Shown: piece by piece, positions 1-8,691 of the stretch | How the letters are laid out: the number at the start of each line of letters is the position of its first letter | How positions within the stretch are numbered: the first letter of the stretch is position 1 | Source of the DNA: Holdemanella sp. MSK.7.32 | GTDB lineage: Bacteria; Bacillota_I; Bacilli_A; Erysipelotrichales; Erysipelotrichaceae | Length of the DNA: 40,854 nucleotides | Assembly (NCBI RefSeq): GCF_024460475.1 | Contig: NZ_JANFYN010000021.1 | Coordinates: 1 to 40,854, forward strand | Reading direction: 5' to 3' | Position numbers and translations under genes: made by a program | Notes under the pieces: generated by a model | What the model was told of the DNA's origin: nothing | What the model saw: the letters and a program-made list of their open reading frames with translations, nothing else | Database searches by the model: none

Positions 1-39
1 CCCCTTAAATTCTTGGAGAGCAAATTCACATAACCCCAT
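1..39 (-). CDS. Possible start of a gene cut by the left edge
   Basis: An ATG at 39 opens a frame that runs without a stop to the window edge; only 13 codons (beginning MGLCEFALQ) are visible. It lies 6 nt after the stop of the Gfo/Idh gene and could be the next gene of that operon. No clear ribosome site precedes it, and the stretch is too short to identify a family, so the call rests on position only. Confidence 0.3.
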   Translation of the reverse strand, partial: MGLCEFALQEFKG

Positions 40-45
40 CCAAAT

Positions 46-1026
46 TTATTGCGCCTTTTCTAATAGTTCTACAACCATTTGGGTTTGTTCCTTATACATT
101 GTATAAGCTTCTTCATCCTTATTTAGAATGATATCCATAAAGTCCTGACACTCATACAACATGTGATTTGGTTGTTCAATACTGATTTTTTCTCTTGTAT
201 CCATAGCTTTTTTGCCAATCTGATCTTTTTTCGGCATATCAAAATAAACATCTTTACATACGCCACTGCTTGCACCAGAGACAATAATCGTTCCTTGATC
301 CCCTTGTACATATACTGCATAAGGGCTTGAACAATCTTTAGCACCAGTACAAGTTGCGATAAAATCGGGATACTGCATAATAATAATTCCACTTGTATCA
401 ATGCCGTTGTATCCAACATTTTTAAAATAATGAAGCTCATTCGGCTTACCAAACATTCCCGTCACAAAATGTAAATTATATACATTTATATCCATTAAAG
501 CTCCACCATTGAAGGCTGGATCAAAGGCATTTGTTTGAACATGATCTTTATACTTTTGATACTTCGATGAATATTGTGAGAAATTACACTGAACCATCTT
601 GATATCTCCGCAATTCGACAAATTTTCTTTAATAATTTTATAATTTGGCAAATGCACATTTGTGATAGCTTCAAAAATATAGACACCCTTTTTTTCAGCT
701 ATTTCAAATAGTTCATTACACTCTTTTAAAGTTGGCGTAAATGGTTTTTCATTAATAACATGCTTCTTATGTTCCAACGCCATTTTTGATTGTGAATAAT
801 GTAAAGAGTTTGGACTTGCCACATACACAATATCCACATTTTCATCATTCAACATTTCTTCCATATCCGTGTAATACTTTTGAATCCCATGTTTTTCGGC
901 AAATTCTTTAGCACGCTTCTTTGTTCTAGAATATACACAATATAAATTGTATCGACCATCTAAACGCATAGCTTCAATCATGCGATCTACTATAACACCA
1001 GAGCCAATCGTTGCGACATTCATCAT
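46..1026 (-). CDS. Gfo/Idh/MocA family NAD(P)-dependent oxidoreductase
   Basis: This is a 326-residue cytosolic dehydrogenase of the Gfo/Idh/MocA family, which oxidises or reduces sugars, inositols and similar polyols with NAD(P). The N-terminal Rossmann fold starts at once (VATIGSGVIVDRM, residues 4-16), and the family's EKP motif is at residues 93-95 (NEKPFTP). The C-terminal half is the mixed alpha/beta substrate domain. The length is normal for the family. The start ATG overlaps the stop of the histidine kinase gene as ATGA, so the two are probably translated together. The substrate cannot be read from the sequence. Placement behind a cell-wall and c-di-AMP operon is suggestive but proves nothing about its role. 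Confidence 0.9.
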   Translation of the reverse strand: MMNVATIGSGVIVDRMIEAMRLDGRYNLYCVYSRTKKRAKEFAEKHGIQKYYTDMEEMLNDENVDIVYVASPNSLHYSQSKMALEHKKHVINEKPFTPTLKECNELFEIAEKKGVYIFEAITNVHLPNYKIIKENLSNCGDIKMVQCNFSQYSSKYQKYKDHVQTNAFDPAFNGGALMDINVYNLHFVTGMFGKPNELHYFKNVGYNGIDTSGIIIMQYPDFIATCTGAKDCSSPYAVYVQGDQGTIIVSGASSGVCKDVYFDMPKKDQIGKKAMDTREKISIEQPNHMLYECQDFMDIILNKDEEAYTMYKEQTQMVVELLEKAQ

Positions 1027-2438
1027 GCTTTTTCTCCTTTATTTTTTACCCAGTTATTTTCTTTTTTCTTCTTTTGTTTTTTTGTTTTACGATAAATGAT
1101 AAAGCGAACTCCATCCTCGCTGTTTTCACCTTTCACAATATAGTGGTTGGCCTTACAAACCTTAGAAACAATGGATAATCCGAGTCCGAAACGTCCACCT
1201 TCGCCTTTTTCATAAGGTCTAAATAAAGATTGAATGCGATCTTCAGGCATCTTTGGACCATCATTACTAATACACAACCAGTCTTCTCTTACTTCAATCT
1301 TAATGTAAGATTTCGCATAACGGAATGCATTTTCCATAATGTTTTCAATGGCTACACGCCACGCTTCAATCAAACCATCAAAAAAGACTTCTTCTACATC
1401 TGTAATCACTTGAATTTCAGGGCGAATCACGGCTGCATTTAAAACAACCTGTTCCACAACATCCTTCATATTTGTGACTACACCCTCAGCATCACTTGCC
1501 ACCAAGTATTCAACACGATTCATATATAATAAAGAATGTACTTTATTTTCTAATCTCTGTGCATTATCTAAGATGACATCAACACTGCTTTCCAAAGTTC
1601 CATAAGGATAGATACCATCTTTAATAGATTCAGCGTACGATTTAATTGTCGCAATCGGCGTTTTTAAATCATGCGAAATATTATGAATCATATCTTCTTT
1701 GGCTTTATCCTGCTTTTTCAATTCATCATTCATCTTCACAATCGCAGTCGCCATTTCACCAATTTCATCATCACGATTTAAATGAAGTTCTACTTCTTTT
1801 CCATCTTTAATTTGTTCAATATAATTTCGAATTAAATTCAAAGGATGAATAATAGAGAATACCCACATTAAAATAATCAGGAATACAATCATAAACGCAA
1901 TCACAATAACGTATACCGTAGAATCAATCAATGAATCTCTAAATTGTGTCGCATACGTATCATCCATAAAACTCGCCAAAATTATACCGTCATGACAATA
2001 AATCAAACGATAATAATACTTCGAATTTGCGACTGTAATCGTTCCCTGTAGTGCTTCTTCATTTTCAGAATTCATTTGTTTGGATTGATCTAATAAATAT
2101 TCATATACTTTATGATTCACTGGTTTTCTTTTGGAACTCTGATTTGAGAACACATTCATTTTACCATCTTGAATAATACAGTTTGTTTGAACACTGTCAC
2201 TCGCTAAGAAAGCATAAATGTCATCTATACTATCGGTTTGTTTCGAATCCACTAATCCAACGATCGGTGTTTGTCGATTTAAGATCAGTTCATACATTTG
2301 TTTAGTAATGGTTCGATCAATATTATCGCTGACAAACACAAAGAAAAACATGATAAAAAACATCAAAACCGTCAAAATAATCGTTAAAATTTGTCGTGTT
2401 AATGACATTTTTTGAAAATAAAAGGAAGGTCCCTTCAT
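1023..2438 (-). CDS. Two-component sensor histidine kinase
   Basis: This is a 471-residue membrane sensor kinase. Residues 15-37 form a first membrane helix, residues about 38-173 an extracellular sensor region, and residues 174-197 a second helix. A HAMP linker follows (about 195-245), then the dimerisation domain with the H-box HNISHDLKTP, in which H256 is the expected phosphorylated residue. The C-terminal ATPase has its N-box (ENIMENAF) and G-box (FGLGLSIV). The last ~20 residues are a Lys-rich tail. A GAGGTGAT ribosome site lies 5 nt before the ATG. It follows its cognate response regulator by 60 nt and overlaps the next gene by 4 nt. The signal sensed is unknown; linkage to cdaA-cdaR-glmM hints at envelope stress. 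Confidence 0.95.
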   Translation of the reverse strand: MKGPSFYFQKMSLTRQILTIILTVLMFFIMFFFVFVSDNIDRTITKQMYELILNRQTPIVGLVDSKQTDSIDDIYAFLASDSVQTNCIIQDGKMNVFSNQSSKRKPVNHKVYEYLLDQSKQMNSENEEALQGTITVANSKYYYRLIYCHDGIILASFMDDTYATQFRDSLIDSTVYVIVIAFMIVFLIILMWVFSIIHPLNLIRNYIEQIKDGKEVELHLNRDDEIGEMATAIVKMNDELKKQDKAKEDMIHNISHDLKTPIATIKSYAESIKDGIYPYGTLESSVDVILDNAQRLENKVHSLLYMNRVEYLVASDAEGVVTNMKDVVEQVVLNAAVIRPEIQVITDVEEVFFDGLIEAWRVAIENIMENAFRYAKSYIKIEVREDWLCISNDGPKMPEDRIQSLFRPYEKGEGGRFGLGLSIVSKVCKANHYIVKGENSEDGVRFIIYRKTKKQKKKKENNWVKNKGEKA

Positions 2439-2498
2439 AAAATATCACCTCATCATAAACATTTTACCATAAGAAAAAGAAAAGGGGATACATTTGTA

Positions 2499-3158
2499 TC
2501 ACCCTAAACGATATCCATATCCATAGATTGTATGAATGTTTAAATTTGGAAGTTTTTTACGCAAACGACGCAAAGTATCATCTACGACACGATCACTACC
2601 AAAGTAGTTTTCATCCCAAACATTTTCAAGAATTTTATCACGTGAGAAGGCAATTCCTTTGTTTTTGATAAACATCATCAACAAGTCAAATTCCTTTGTC
2701 GTTAATTCAATTTCTACATTGTCCGCATAGATTTTTCGTTGTTCTTCATCCAATTCATATCCATCAATGCTAATGCGATTATTATCATCACGATAAGCAC
2801 GCTTAATGATATTGTTGACTCTTAATACTAATTCTTTGGGTGAAAATGGTTTTGTGATATAGTCATCGCAACCTTTCTCTAATCCAATAATACGGTCAAA
2901 TTCTTTATCACGCGCAGACATAAAGATCACTGGTGTTTCTGGTCCTTGAAGACGAATTTCTTCAATCAAGTCAAAACCAGATTTGTCATCCAACATAATA
3001 TCTAAGATCCACAAATGCACATCATCATCCGCAACATGTGCACTTGCCTCTTCGTATGTATAGTAAGAATGAACCTCATATCCTTCTTTTCGTAAGTATT
3101 GGGCAACTAGATTATTGATATCCTTCTCGTCTTCAACAATACTAATGACTCTTTTCAT
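2499..3158 (-). CDS. OmpR/PhoB-family response regulator
   Basis: This is a 219-residue DNA-binding response regulator. The receiver domain has the acidic pair E9/D10, the phospho-acceptor D53 (WILDIML), a Ser in the FMSARD strand and the conserved Lys in ITKPFSP. The C-terminal winged helix (about residues 130-219) has the usual recognition region (RVVDDTLRRLRKKL) and ends in the family's typical TIYGYGYRLG. It sits 15 nt after glmM and just before the sensor kinase, so the pair is transcribed behind the cell-wall genes. The ribosome site is a GAGGGTGG just before the ATG. Its target promoters cannot be seen here. Confidence 0.96.
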   Translation of the reverse strand: MKRVISIVEDEKDINNLVAQYLRKEGYEVHSYYTYEEASAHVADDDVHLWILDIMLDDKSGFDLIEEIRLQGPETPVIFMSARDKEFDRIIGLEKGCDDYITKPFSPKELVLRVNNIIKRAYRDDNNRISIDGYELDEEQRKIYADNVEIELTTKEFDLLMMFIKNKGIAFSRDKILENVWDENYFGSDRVVDDTLRRLRKKLPNLNIHTIYGYGYRLG

Positions 3159-3173
3159 TGGGCCACCCTCTTT

Positions 3174-4508
3174 CTAAAAATTATTTTCTTCTAAGAAATC
3201 TGTAACACGCTTAACATATTGAGCACATAACTCATCTGTTTTCGCTTCCACCATGACACGAATCAATGGTTCTGTCCCGCTTGGACGAACTAAGATACGT
3301 CCTTCATTTCCTAAATCATTCGCAACTGAATCTACAACTTCTTGTAGTTCTTTACTTTCTAGACATGCATTCTTATCTTTAACAGTCACATTCTTTAATA
3401 ACTGTGGATAAATAAACAATCCTTCACTCAATTCCTTCAATGATTTTCCTGTAGCTTTCATGATTTCTAGAATCTTTAAAGCCGTCATTAAACCATCACC
3501 CGTTACTTCATGTTCTAAGAAAATGATGTGTCCACTTTGTTCTCCACCAACCCAGTAGTCATTCTTCTGCATTTCTTCAAATACATACTTATCTCCTACT
3601 GCCGTTTGAATATAATCAATCTTATTGGCATCTAAAGCCTTATATAAACCTAGGTTTGCCATAACCGTTGTGACAACCATATTCTTGTTTAAATGATTGA
3701 TTGATTTCATATAACGAGAACAAATATATAAGATGTAGTCTCCATCGCAAAGCTTTCCATCTGAATCCACCATGATCAAACGATCAGCATCGCCATCAAA
3801 TGCCAAACCAATATCATAGTCCCCTTCACGCATCATTCTTTGTAGTCCTTCAGGATGTGTAGATCCACACTTATTGTTGATATTGATTCCATTTGGCGAA
3901 TTGTTGATGGCATCTACTGTAGCACCTAAAGAATCCAATGTTTCTACCGCTGTACTTGTCGCAGACCCATTTGCCAAGTCACAAAGAATTTTCATACCAG
4001 ATAAGTCTACAGGAACACATTCTTTTAACCAGCTCATATAGATTTCTAGTCCATCTTCCCATTCGAAATATTCTCCAATGTGATCTCCAGTCACTAGATC
4101 TAAATCGGTTAAGCCATCCATATATTTTTCAACTTCAAGAAGAAGTTCTTCTTCCATCTTCTCTCCATTGTGGTTAAAACACTTGATTCCATTATCATAA
4201 TATGGATTGTGACTTGCACTTACCATGATTCCACAATCAAAGCGTTCTTTACGAACCAAATAAGAAATAGCCGGAGTTGGACATACACCTAATAAATAGA
4301 CTTGAGCCCCCATGCTTGTAGCACCTGCCGCAAGCCCTAATTCAAACATGTCTCCACTAAGTCTTGTATCTTTACCAATCAAGATTTTCGCATGTTTTTC
4401 TTTTCCATAATACCAACCTAAATATTGTCCAATCTTAATAGACATATCTAAAGTTAAACCTTCATTCGCTCTTCCACGAACTCCATCTGTTCCAAAATAC
4501 TTACCCAT
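3174..4508 (-). CDS. glmM: Phosphoglucosamine mutase GlmM
   Basis: GlmM converts glucosamine-6-phosphate to glucosamine-1-phosphate, a step towards UDP-GlcNAc for peptidoglycan. All family motifs are present: the N-terminal GKYFGTDGVRG, the phosphoserine loop SASHNP with the active Ser at residue 99, the metal loop DGDADR, the sugar loop GGEQSGHI and the phosphate loop RPSGTEP near the C-terminus. The length (444) is normal. Its ATG shares a base with the stop of cdaR (TAATG), which implies translational coupling. cdaA-cdaR-glmM is a conserved trio in Firmicutes in which c-di-AMP synthesis and wall-precursor supply are linked; GlmM binds and inhibits CdaA in studied species. Confidence 0.98.
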   Translation of the reverse strand: MGKYFGTDGVRGRANEGLTLDMSIKIGQYLGWYYGKEKHAKILIGKDTRLSGDMFELGLAAGATSMGAQVYLLGVCPTPAISYLVRKERFDCGIMVSASHNPYYDNGIKCFNHNGEKMEEELLLEVEKYMDGLTDLDLVTGDHIGEYFEWEDGLEIYMSWLKECVPVDLSGMKILCDLANGSATSTAVETLDSLGATVDAINNSPNGININNKCGSTHPEGLQRMMREGDYDIGLAFDGDADRLIMVDSDGKLCDGDYILYICSRYMKSINHLNKNMVVTTVMANLGLYKALDANKIDYIQTAVGDKYVFEEMQKNDYWVGGEQSGHIIFLEHEVTGDGLMTALKILEIMKATGKSLKELSEGLFIYPQLLKNVTVKDKNACLESKELQEVVDSVANDLGNEGRILVRPSGTEPLIRVMVEAKTDELCAQYVKRVTDFLEENNF

Positions 4509-5302
4509 TACTCTGAATCCTCCTTGTCTAATGATGTATTTTTAGCTAATTTCACACTTGCATGTACTGTCTCTGGTGATAATGTAACATTTACTCGATT
4601 ACCCTTCGCATCATAAGCCGCCAACGCTGCATTAGCCTCAAAATCTTGAATTTGACCTGTACAGTCAATCAACGCCTTCACAATTCGAATTGAATTCAAT
4701 TGATTCTGGCTTGCCGTAATCTTAACTGTCATCACATCTAATGTAGGTGTTTCAAAATCAGTTACCTTTTGGTTTGATCCCACCAACAATTCTGGTTGGA
4801 TTGTGAATGATTTTGTAACTTTTTTAGAAAGTGTAACATCAATTGTAGCAGGATCTACAACAGCTTCAATTTTTTCTGGCAAATTCTTTACCTTTAAATT
4901 GATGATATTTTCACCTTCCGAATATTTTTTCAAGTCAGCTACGACTTGCACACTACCCTTTGAACGGAATACCTGAATACTTGTCGCATCTCCAGTTAAT
5001 GAAACATCTACTGTACTTGGCACACCAGCCACATCATATTTATCTGTATCTGCGAGTACTTCAACAGCTACATTTCTTAGATCCACAGTTGTTCTTGTAT
5101 CGTTGAACAATTTTAAACTAATATCTTCATAGTTGATCACAACACAAATCATGATGGATAAAACCAAAGAAATAATTACAGATCCTTTTTTATCAAATAA
5201 TACACGGTCTACGAGTTTACTAACTTTTTGAAATATCAAAGTCAGTAAACCACGCAACTCATTAAACCATACAGAAGGGCTCTTCTTATTTGGAGATTCC
5301 AT
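4508..5302 (-). CDS. cdaR: CdaR, YbbR-domain regulator of the diadenylate cyclase
   Basis: CdaR is a membrane-anchored extracellular protein made of YbbR repeats that modulates CdaA. A short cytosolic head is followed by a membrane helix (around VIISLVLSIMICVVINY) and then beta-rich YbbR repeats (for example VDVSLTGDATSIQV and IDVTLSKKV). I place the start at the ATG at 5302, not the one at 5329, because a strong AAGGAGG lies 7 nt before it. With that start the gene overlaps the 3' end of cdaA by 17 nt. The length (264 residues) is shorter than B. subtilis CdaR, which suggests fewer repeats. Its stop overlaps the start of glmM. Confidence 0.93.
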   Translation of the reverse strand: MESPNKKSPSVWFNELRGLLTLIFQKVSKLVDRVLFDKKGSVIISLVLSIMICVVINYEDISLKLFNDTRTTVDLRNVAVEVLADTDKYDVAGVPSTVDVSLTGDATSIQVFRSKGSVQVVADLKKYSEGENIINLKVKNLPEKIEAVVDPATIDVTLSKKVTKSFTIQPELLVGSNQKVTDFETPTLDVMTVKITASQNQLNSIRIVKALIDCTGQIQDFEANAALAAYDAKGNRVNVTLSPETVHASVKLAKNTSLDKEDSE

Positions 5303-6224
5303 GTTGACTGCCCTCCTTTTTCTGTTCATATAAATTCACAATTTCGATTGCCTTCACACGCTCATCCTTATTTGCGTCCTCAGTCTGCTTTTTAGCACGT
5401 TTCCCCATGGACTTGGCCTGAGACAACATAGGAACAAGAATTGAAGACGGATTTTGACTTGATTCTGTCACTAACATATTTGTTAGATAACGCTGTAAAC
5501 CTTCTGGTGGATATTGCGTTAACTGGCCATTGACCGCAACTGAAATATTTCCTGTTTCTTCACTCACAATAATTGTTATTGAGTCTGTAATTTCACTGAT
5601 ACCAACAGCCGCTCTATGTCTTGCTCCATACTTACTAGGAAGATCCTTTGTGGTTGGAGGAAAATAAGCTGCTGCACACGCTATTTTATTCCCCTGAATA
5701 ATAACGGCACCATCATGCATTGGTGTTCCATACTGAAATATTGTTCCTAATAATTCAGTTGAAACTTCTGAATCCATCACAATTCCTGTACGAATAAAAT
5801 CGGACAAGCTCTGTGTTCTTTCGATAGAAATCAAGGCTCCTGTCTTTGATTTTGACATTTCTGTACATGCCTCTACCAATTCATTGATCATTTGTTGAAT
5901 TTGTGAAACGGAGACATCCGTTGTTAAGATGGCTGTTGTTTTACCAACTTTTTCCAACATACCACGAATTTCAGGTTGGAAAACAACCAAAATAACGACA
6001 ACTCCCCAATTCAAGAACATTTCAATCAAATAATTTAAAGCATTTAAGCCTAGCCATACAGCTAAAGCCTTGATTAAAACGATAATCAATACACCCTTCA
6101 CTAGTTGGATCGTACGTGAATTATTACGCACAATTCTTAGTCCAGAATATATCAATCCCCATACTACTAAAATATCCAATAATAATCGAATTAGGAATGT
6201 AATATCAGATAAGCTGAAACTCAT
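5286..6224 (-). CDS. cdaA: Diadenylate cyclase CdaA
   Basis: CdaA makes the second messenger c-di-AMP from two ATP. Three membrane helices fill residues 8-85, and the cytosolic DAC domain follows. The catalytic DGA motif is at residues 171-173 (MHDGAVII) and RHR at 202-204 (GARHRAAVG). A basic linker (KRAKKQ) precedes a short C-terminal tail. The length of 312 is a little longer than B. subtilis CdaA (273) because of this tail. An AAGGGGGT ribosome site lies just before the ATG. It is the first of the overlapping genes cdaA-cdaR-glmM; the HAD gene ends 22 nt upstream, so read-through from there is possible. Confidence 0.97.
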   Translation of the reverse strand: MSFSLSDITFLIRLLLDILVVWGLIYSGLRIVRNNSRTIQLVKGVLIIVLIKALAVWLGLNALNYLIEMFLNWGVVVILVVFQPEIRGMLEKVGKTTAILTTDVSVSQIQQMINELVEACTEMSKSKTGALISIERTQSLSDFIRTGIVMDSEVSTELLGTIFQYGTPMHDGAVIIQGNKIACAAAYFPPTTKDLPSKYGARHRAAVGISEITDSITIIVSEETGNISVAVNGQLTQYPPEGLQRYLTNMLVTESSQNPSSILVPMLSQAKSMGKRAKKQTEDANKDERVKAIEIVNLYEQKKEGSQHGISK

Positions 6225-6246
6225 CTAAAATACCCCCTTATTTTAT

Positions 6247-7014
6247 TTATAAATTTTTTGAAATTAAATCACTTACTGAATCATACTCAACTTGAGCATG
6301 TGCTTTTACATCTTCATCTGCATACGACATAACTGAACCATGCACACCAAATTCAATCAACGGAATATCATTATGTCCATCACCAATTGTATATACATCT
6401 TCTTCTTTGATATTCGCATATTCAATCAAGAAATCTAAACCTGTCGCTTTAGAAATTCCCTTTGGTACAATATCAACAACGAAATTATTTGGATAAGCAA
6501 CAACTTGTTCATAATACAAATCATTGATTTTACTTGCCACTTCTAAAGCTGAATCTGTATCTTCCATTGATAATACGATCTGCGCAAAATGTGTCATATC
6601 CAATAATTCGGCTTCCGTAACATCTGGTTTTAAATTTGGATAACGATGATCCACTGCATCTGGCTGCAATACAATACGATGACGGTGAATTCCATCATTT
6701 ACAACATAACTAATCACAGTGTCTAATTTTTTTACATTATGTAAAATGTCTACACAAACATCAAAATTTAAATAATTTGATAATAAAACATTTCCATTCT
6801 CATCAAAAACCATACCACCATTATTTGTGATCAAGTAATCACATGGTAAATTAAATAATTTGATTTGCGCATCAATCGATTCTTTAGAACGACCCGTCAC
6901 AATCACGAATTTGTTCCCCTTATTTTTCCATTCTTCAATCGATTTTAAATCTTCTGGCATTACATCCTGTGCATAACGTAATGTACCATCATAATCTGTA
7001 GCTAAAAGCTTCAT
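6247..7014 (-). CDS. Cof-type HAD-superfamily phosphatase
   Basis: This is a soluble haloacid-dehalogenase phosphatase of the Cof/YidA type, which acts on sugar phosphates or phosphorylated cofactors. Motif I is at the start (DYDGT), motif II is IVTGRS, and the C-terminal motifs III/IV are a Lys (ISKATGL) and GDGHNDIPLIE. I choose the ATG at 7014 because MKLLATDYDGT is the usual family start and TTGAGGA precedes it; the longer frame to 7071 adds an unrelated leader that overlaps the ggt stop. The corrected length is 255 residues. Substrate unknown. It lies between the GGT-like gene and cdaA on the same strand. Confidence 0.92.
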   Translation of the reverse strand: MKLLATDYDGTLRYAQDVMPEDLKSIEEWKNKGNKFVIVTGRSKESIDAQIKLFNLPCDYLITNNGGMVFDENGNVLLSNYLNFDVCVDILHNVKKLDTVISYVVNDGIHRHRIVLQPDAVDHRYPNLKPDVTEAELLDMTHFAQIVLSMEDTDSALEVASKINDLYYEQVVAYPNNFVVDIVPKGISKATGLDFLIEYANIKEEDVYTIGDGHNDIPLIEFGVHGSVMSYADEDVKAHAQVEYDSVSDLISKNL

Positions 7015-7061
7015 GTATAATTCCTCAACTTTTCTATTTACTATGATTTTATCACATAATT

Positions 7062-8636
7062 TTAATAACAAGCAATATTACTATCCGTCCTTGATTCACA
7101 TCCTGCAACATAGACACCATTTTCTAATCGAATAATGACTTGTCCACGCCCAAACATTGCTAATTCGGGCTCTATTTCAATGTCATGACCACGTTTCTTT
7201 AATTCAGTAATTATATTCTCATCAAAGCCTGGCTCAACAATAAATTTCATATTCTCTATCCACTGAAAACGTTTGGCATCTAAAGCCATCTGTGGATTTA
7301 AATGAAAATCAATCATGTTTGTGACAACTTGCATATGTCCCTGCGGCTGCATATAACCGCCCATTACACCAAAAGGGCCAACGGGTTTATCATCTTTTGT
7401 CAAAAAACCTGGAATAATTGTATGATACGTCTTTTTATGAGGCATCAAGTAATTCACATGAGATGGATCTAAACTAAAATCATATCCACGATTTTGTAAG
7501 GAAACTCCATCTACGACAATGCCACTACCAAATCCCATATAGTTTGATTGAATATATGAAACCATATTGCCATCTTTATCTGCTGTGCACAAATAGACTG
7601 TACCAGAGCCATGCGGCTTATCTACCCTTGGTGGCAAAGCCAAATGACCAATTTGACTCGCTCTTTGTTTACCATAATCAACACTTATCAAATCATCCAC
7701 TGGCATATTCATACATTTAGGATCTGTAACATATTCTTTGGCATCCGCAAAAGCCATTTTTAAAGCTTCCATCTGCGTATGAATACAATCCACATCTCTA
7801 TCTTTAAATTGAAAATTATTTAAAACATTCAAAGCCATTAAAGCCACAATGCCCTGTCCATTAGGAGGTAATTCCCACACTTGATAGCCATGATAATCTA
7901 CATGAATTGGATTGACCCATTCAACCTTGTGATCTTCTAAATCTTGTTTTCGTAAGAATCCACCAAATCTTTTAGATTCTTCATCAATACGATCTGCCAA
8001 TTCTCCATAATACAAAGCATCTGTATTTGTATCAGCAATCTTTTCTAGTGCATCCGCAAGTTTTGGCATGCAAATCATCTGTCCTGGTTCAGGTGTTTTT
8101 CCATCAAAAGTAAAAGTATCATACCAGCTCTTAAACTCCTCACTATTTGGAATCGCATTTAATGCCTTTTTCCACATACGAGCAATCTCTGCACTGACTG
8201 GATATCCATTTCTTGCATAATCAATGGCCGGTTCTAATAACTTTTTAAACGGCAAAGAACCAAATCTTTCACTTAAAGCTTTCCAACCCTTGACTGCACC
8301 AGGCACCGTAACTGGAATCCATCCTCGTTTTGGAATTTCATCCACTTTATCTGCCGAAATCGCATATGGAGAATGACCTGAACTATTCATGCCATACATC
8401 TTATTTTTCATCCACACAATCGCAAATCCATCGGATCCAAGCCCGTTTGAGCATGGTTCTACAACCGTCAAACAAGCTGCCGTCGCAATGGCCGCATCTA
8501 CGGCATTTCCACCCTGCATAAGCATTCTTAAGCCAGCTTGTGTAGCTAAATTATTTCCTGTGCAGACAACTCCGTTTCGTGCAATCACATTCGTTCTTTT
8601 GGATGCGAATGGATTATCATAATAGTTAATTTCCAT
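7062..8636 (-). CDS. Gamma-glutamyltranspeptidase-like enzyme (YwrD-type)
   Basis: This 524-residue member of the Ntn-hydrolase GGT family would self-cleave and then hydrolyse or transfer gamma-glutamyl groups. The N-terminal half shows GGNAVDAAIA and GLGSDGF. The expected nucleophile is the Thr in GSGTVYLCTAD, followed by GNMVSYIQS and the GSGIVV loop. There is no signal peptide, unlike secreted GGTs, so it looks like the cytosolic YwrD group. I choose the ATG at 8636 because GGTGAT lies 6 nt before it; the longer frame begins at a TTG inside the promoter region. A TATAAT at 8655-8660 would give it its own short-leader transcript just after the structured RNA's terminator. Confidence 0.9.
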   Translation of the reverse strand: MEINYYDNPFASKRTNVIARNGVVCTGNNLATQAGLRMLMQGGNAVDAAIATAACLTVVEPCSNGLGSDGFAIVWMKNKMYGMNSSGHSPYAISADKVDEIPKRGWIPVTVPGAVKGWKALSERFGSLPFKKLLEPAIDYARNGYPVSAEIARMWKKALNAIPNSEEFKSWYDTFTFDGKTPEPGQMICMPKLADALEKIADTNTDALYYGELADRIDEESKRFGGFLRKQDLEDHKVEWVNPIHVDYHGYQVWELPPNGQGIVALMALNVLNNFQFKDRDVDCIHTQMEALKMAFADAKEYVTDPKCMNMPVDDLISVDYGKQRASQIGHLALPPRVDKPHGSGTVYLCTADKDGNMVSYIQSNYMGFGSGIVVDGVSLQNRGYDFSLDPSHVNYLMPHKKTYHTIIPGFLTKDDKPVGPFGVMGGYMQPQGHMQVVTNMIDFHLNPQMALDAKRFQWIENMKFIVEPGFDENIITELKKRGHDIEIEPELAMFGRGQVIIRLENGVYVAGCESRTDSNIACY

Positions 8637-8654
8637 ATCTTCATCACCGAGACA

Positions 8655-8660
8655 ATTATA
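8655..8660 (-). promoter_or_regulatory. -10 box upstream of the GGT-like gene
   Basis: A consensus TATAAT lies 18 nt before the chosen ATG at 8636, directly after the T-tract of the terminator at 8661-8691. The expected -35 position falls inside the terminator stem and is poor. It could restart transcription after the RNA ends, with a leader of about 10 nt that still holds the GGTGAT ribosome site. Confidence 0.45.
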
Positions 8661-8691
8661 CAAAAATTAGAGCAGACATTCCATCTGCTCT
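8661..8691 (-). terminator. Intrinsic terminator of the large structured RNA
   Basis: The arms AGAGCAGA and TCTGCTCT form a perfect 8-bp stem (8684-8691 with 8669-8676) around a 7-nt loop, followed on the minus strand by AATTTTTG. No protein gene ends here, so it marks the 3' end of a non-coding transcript coming from higher coordinates. Confidence 0.85.

Noticed and set aside
7062..8663. Upstream TTG start for the GGT-like gene
   Set aside because: It lies within the promoter and lacks a ribosome site; the ATG at 8636 has GGTGAT at good spacing.
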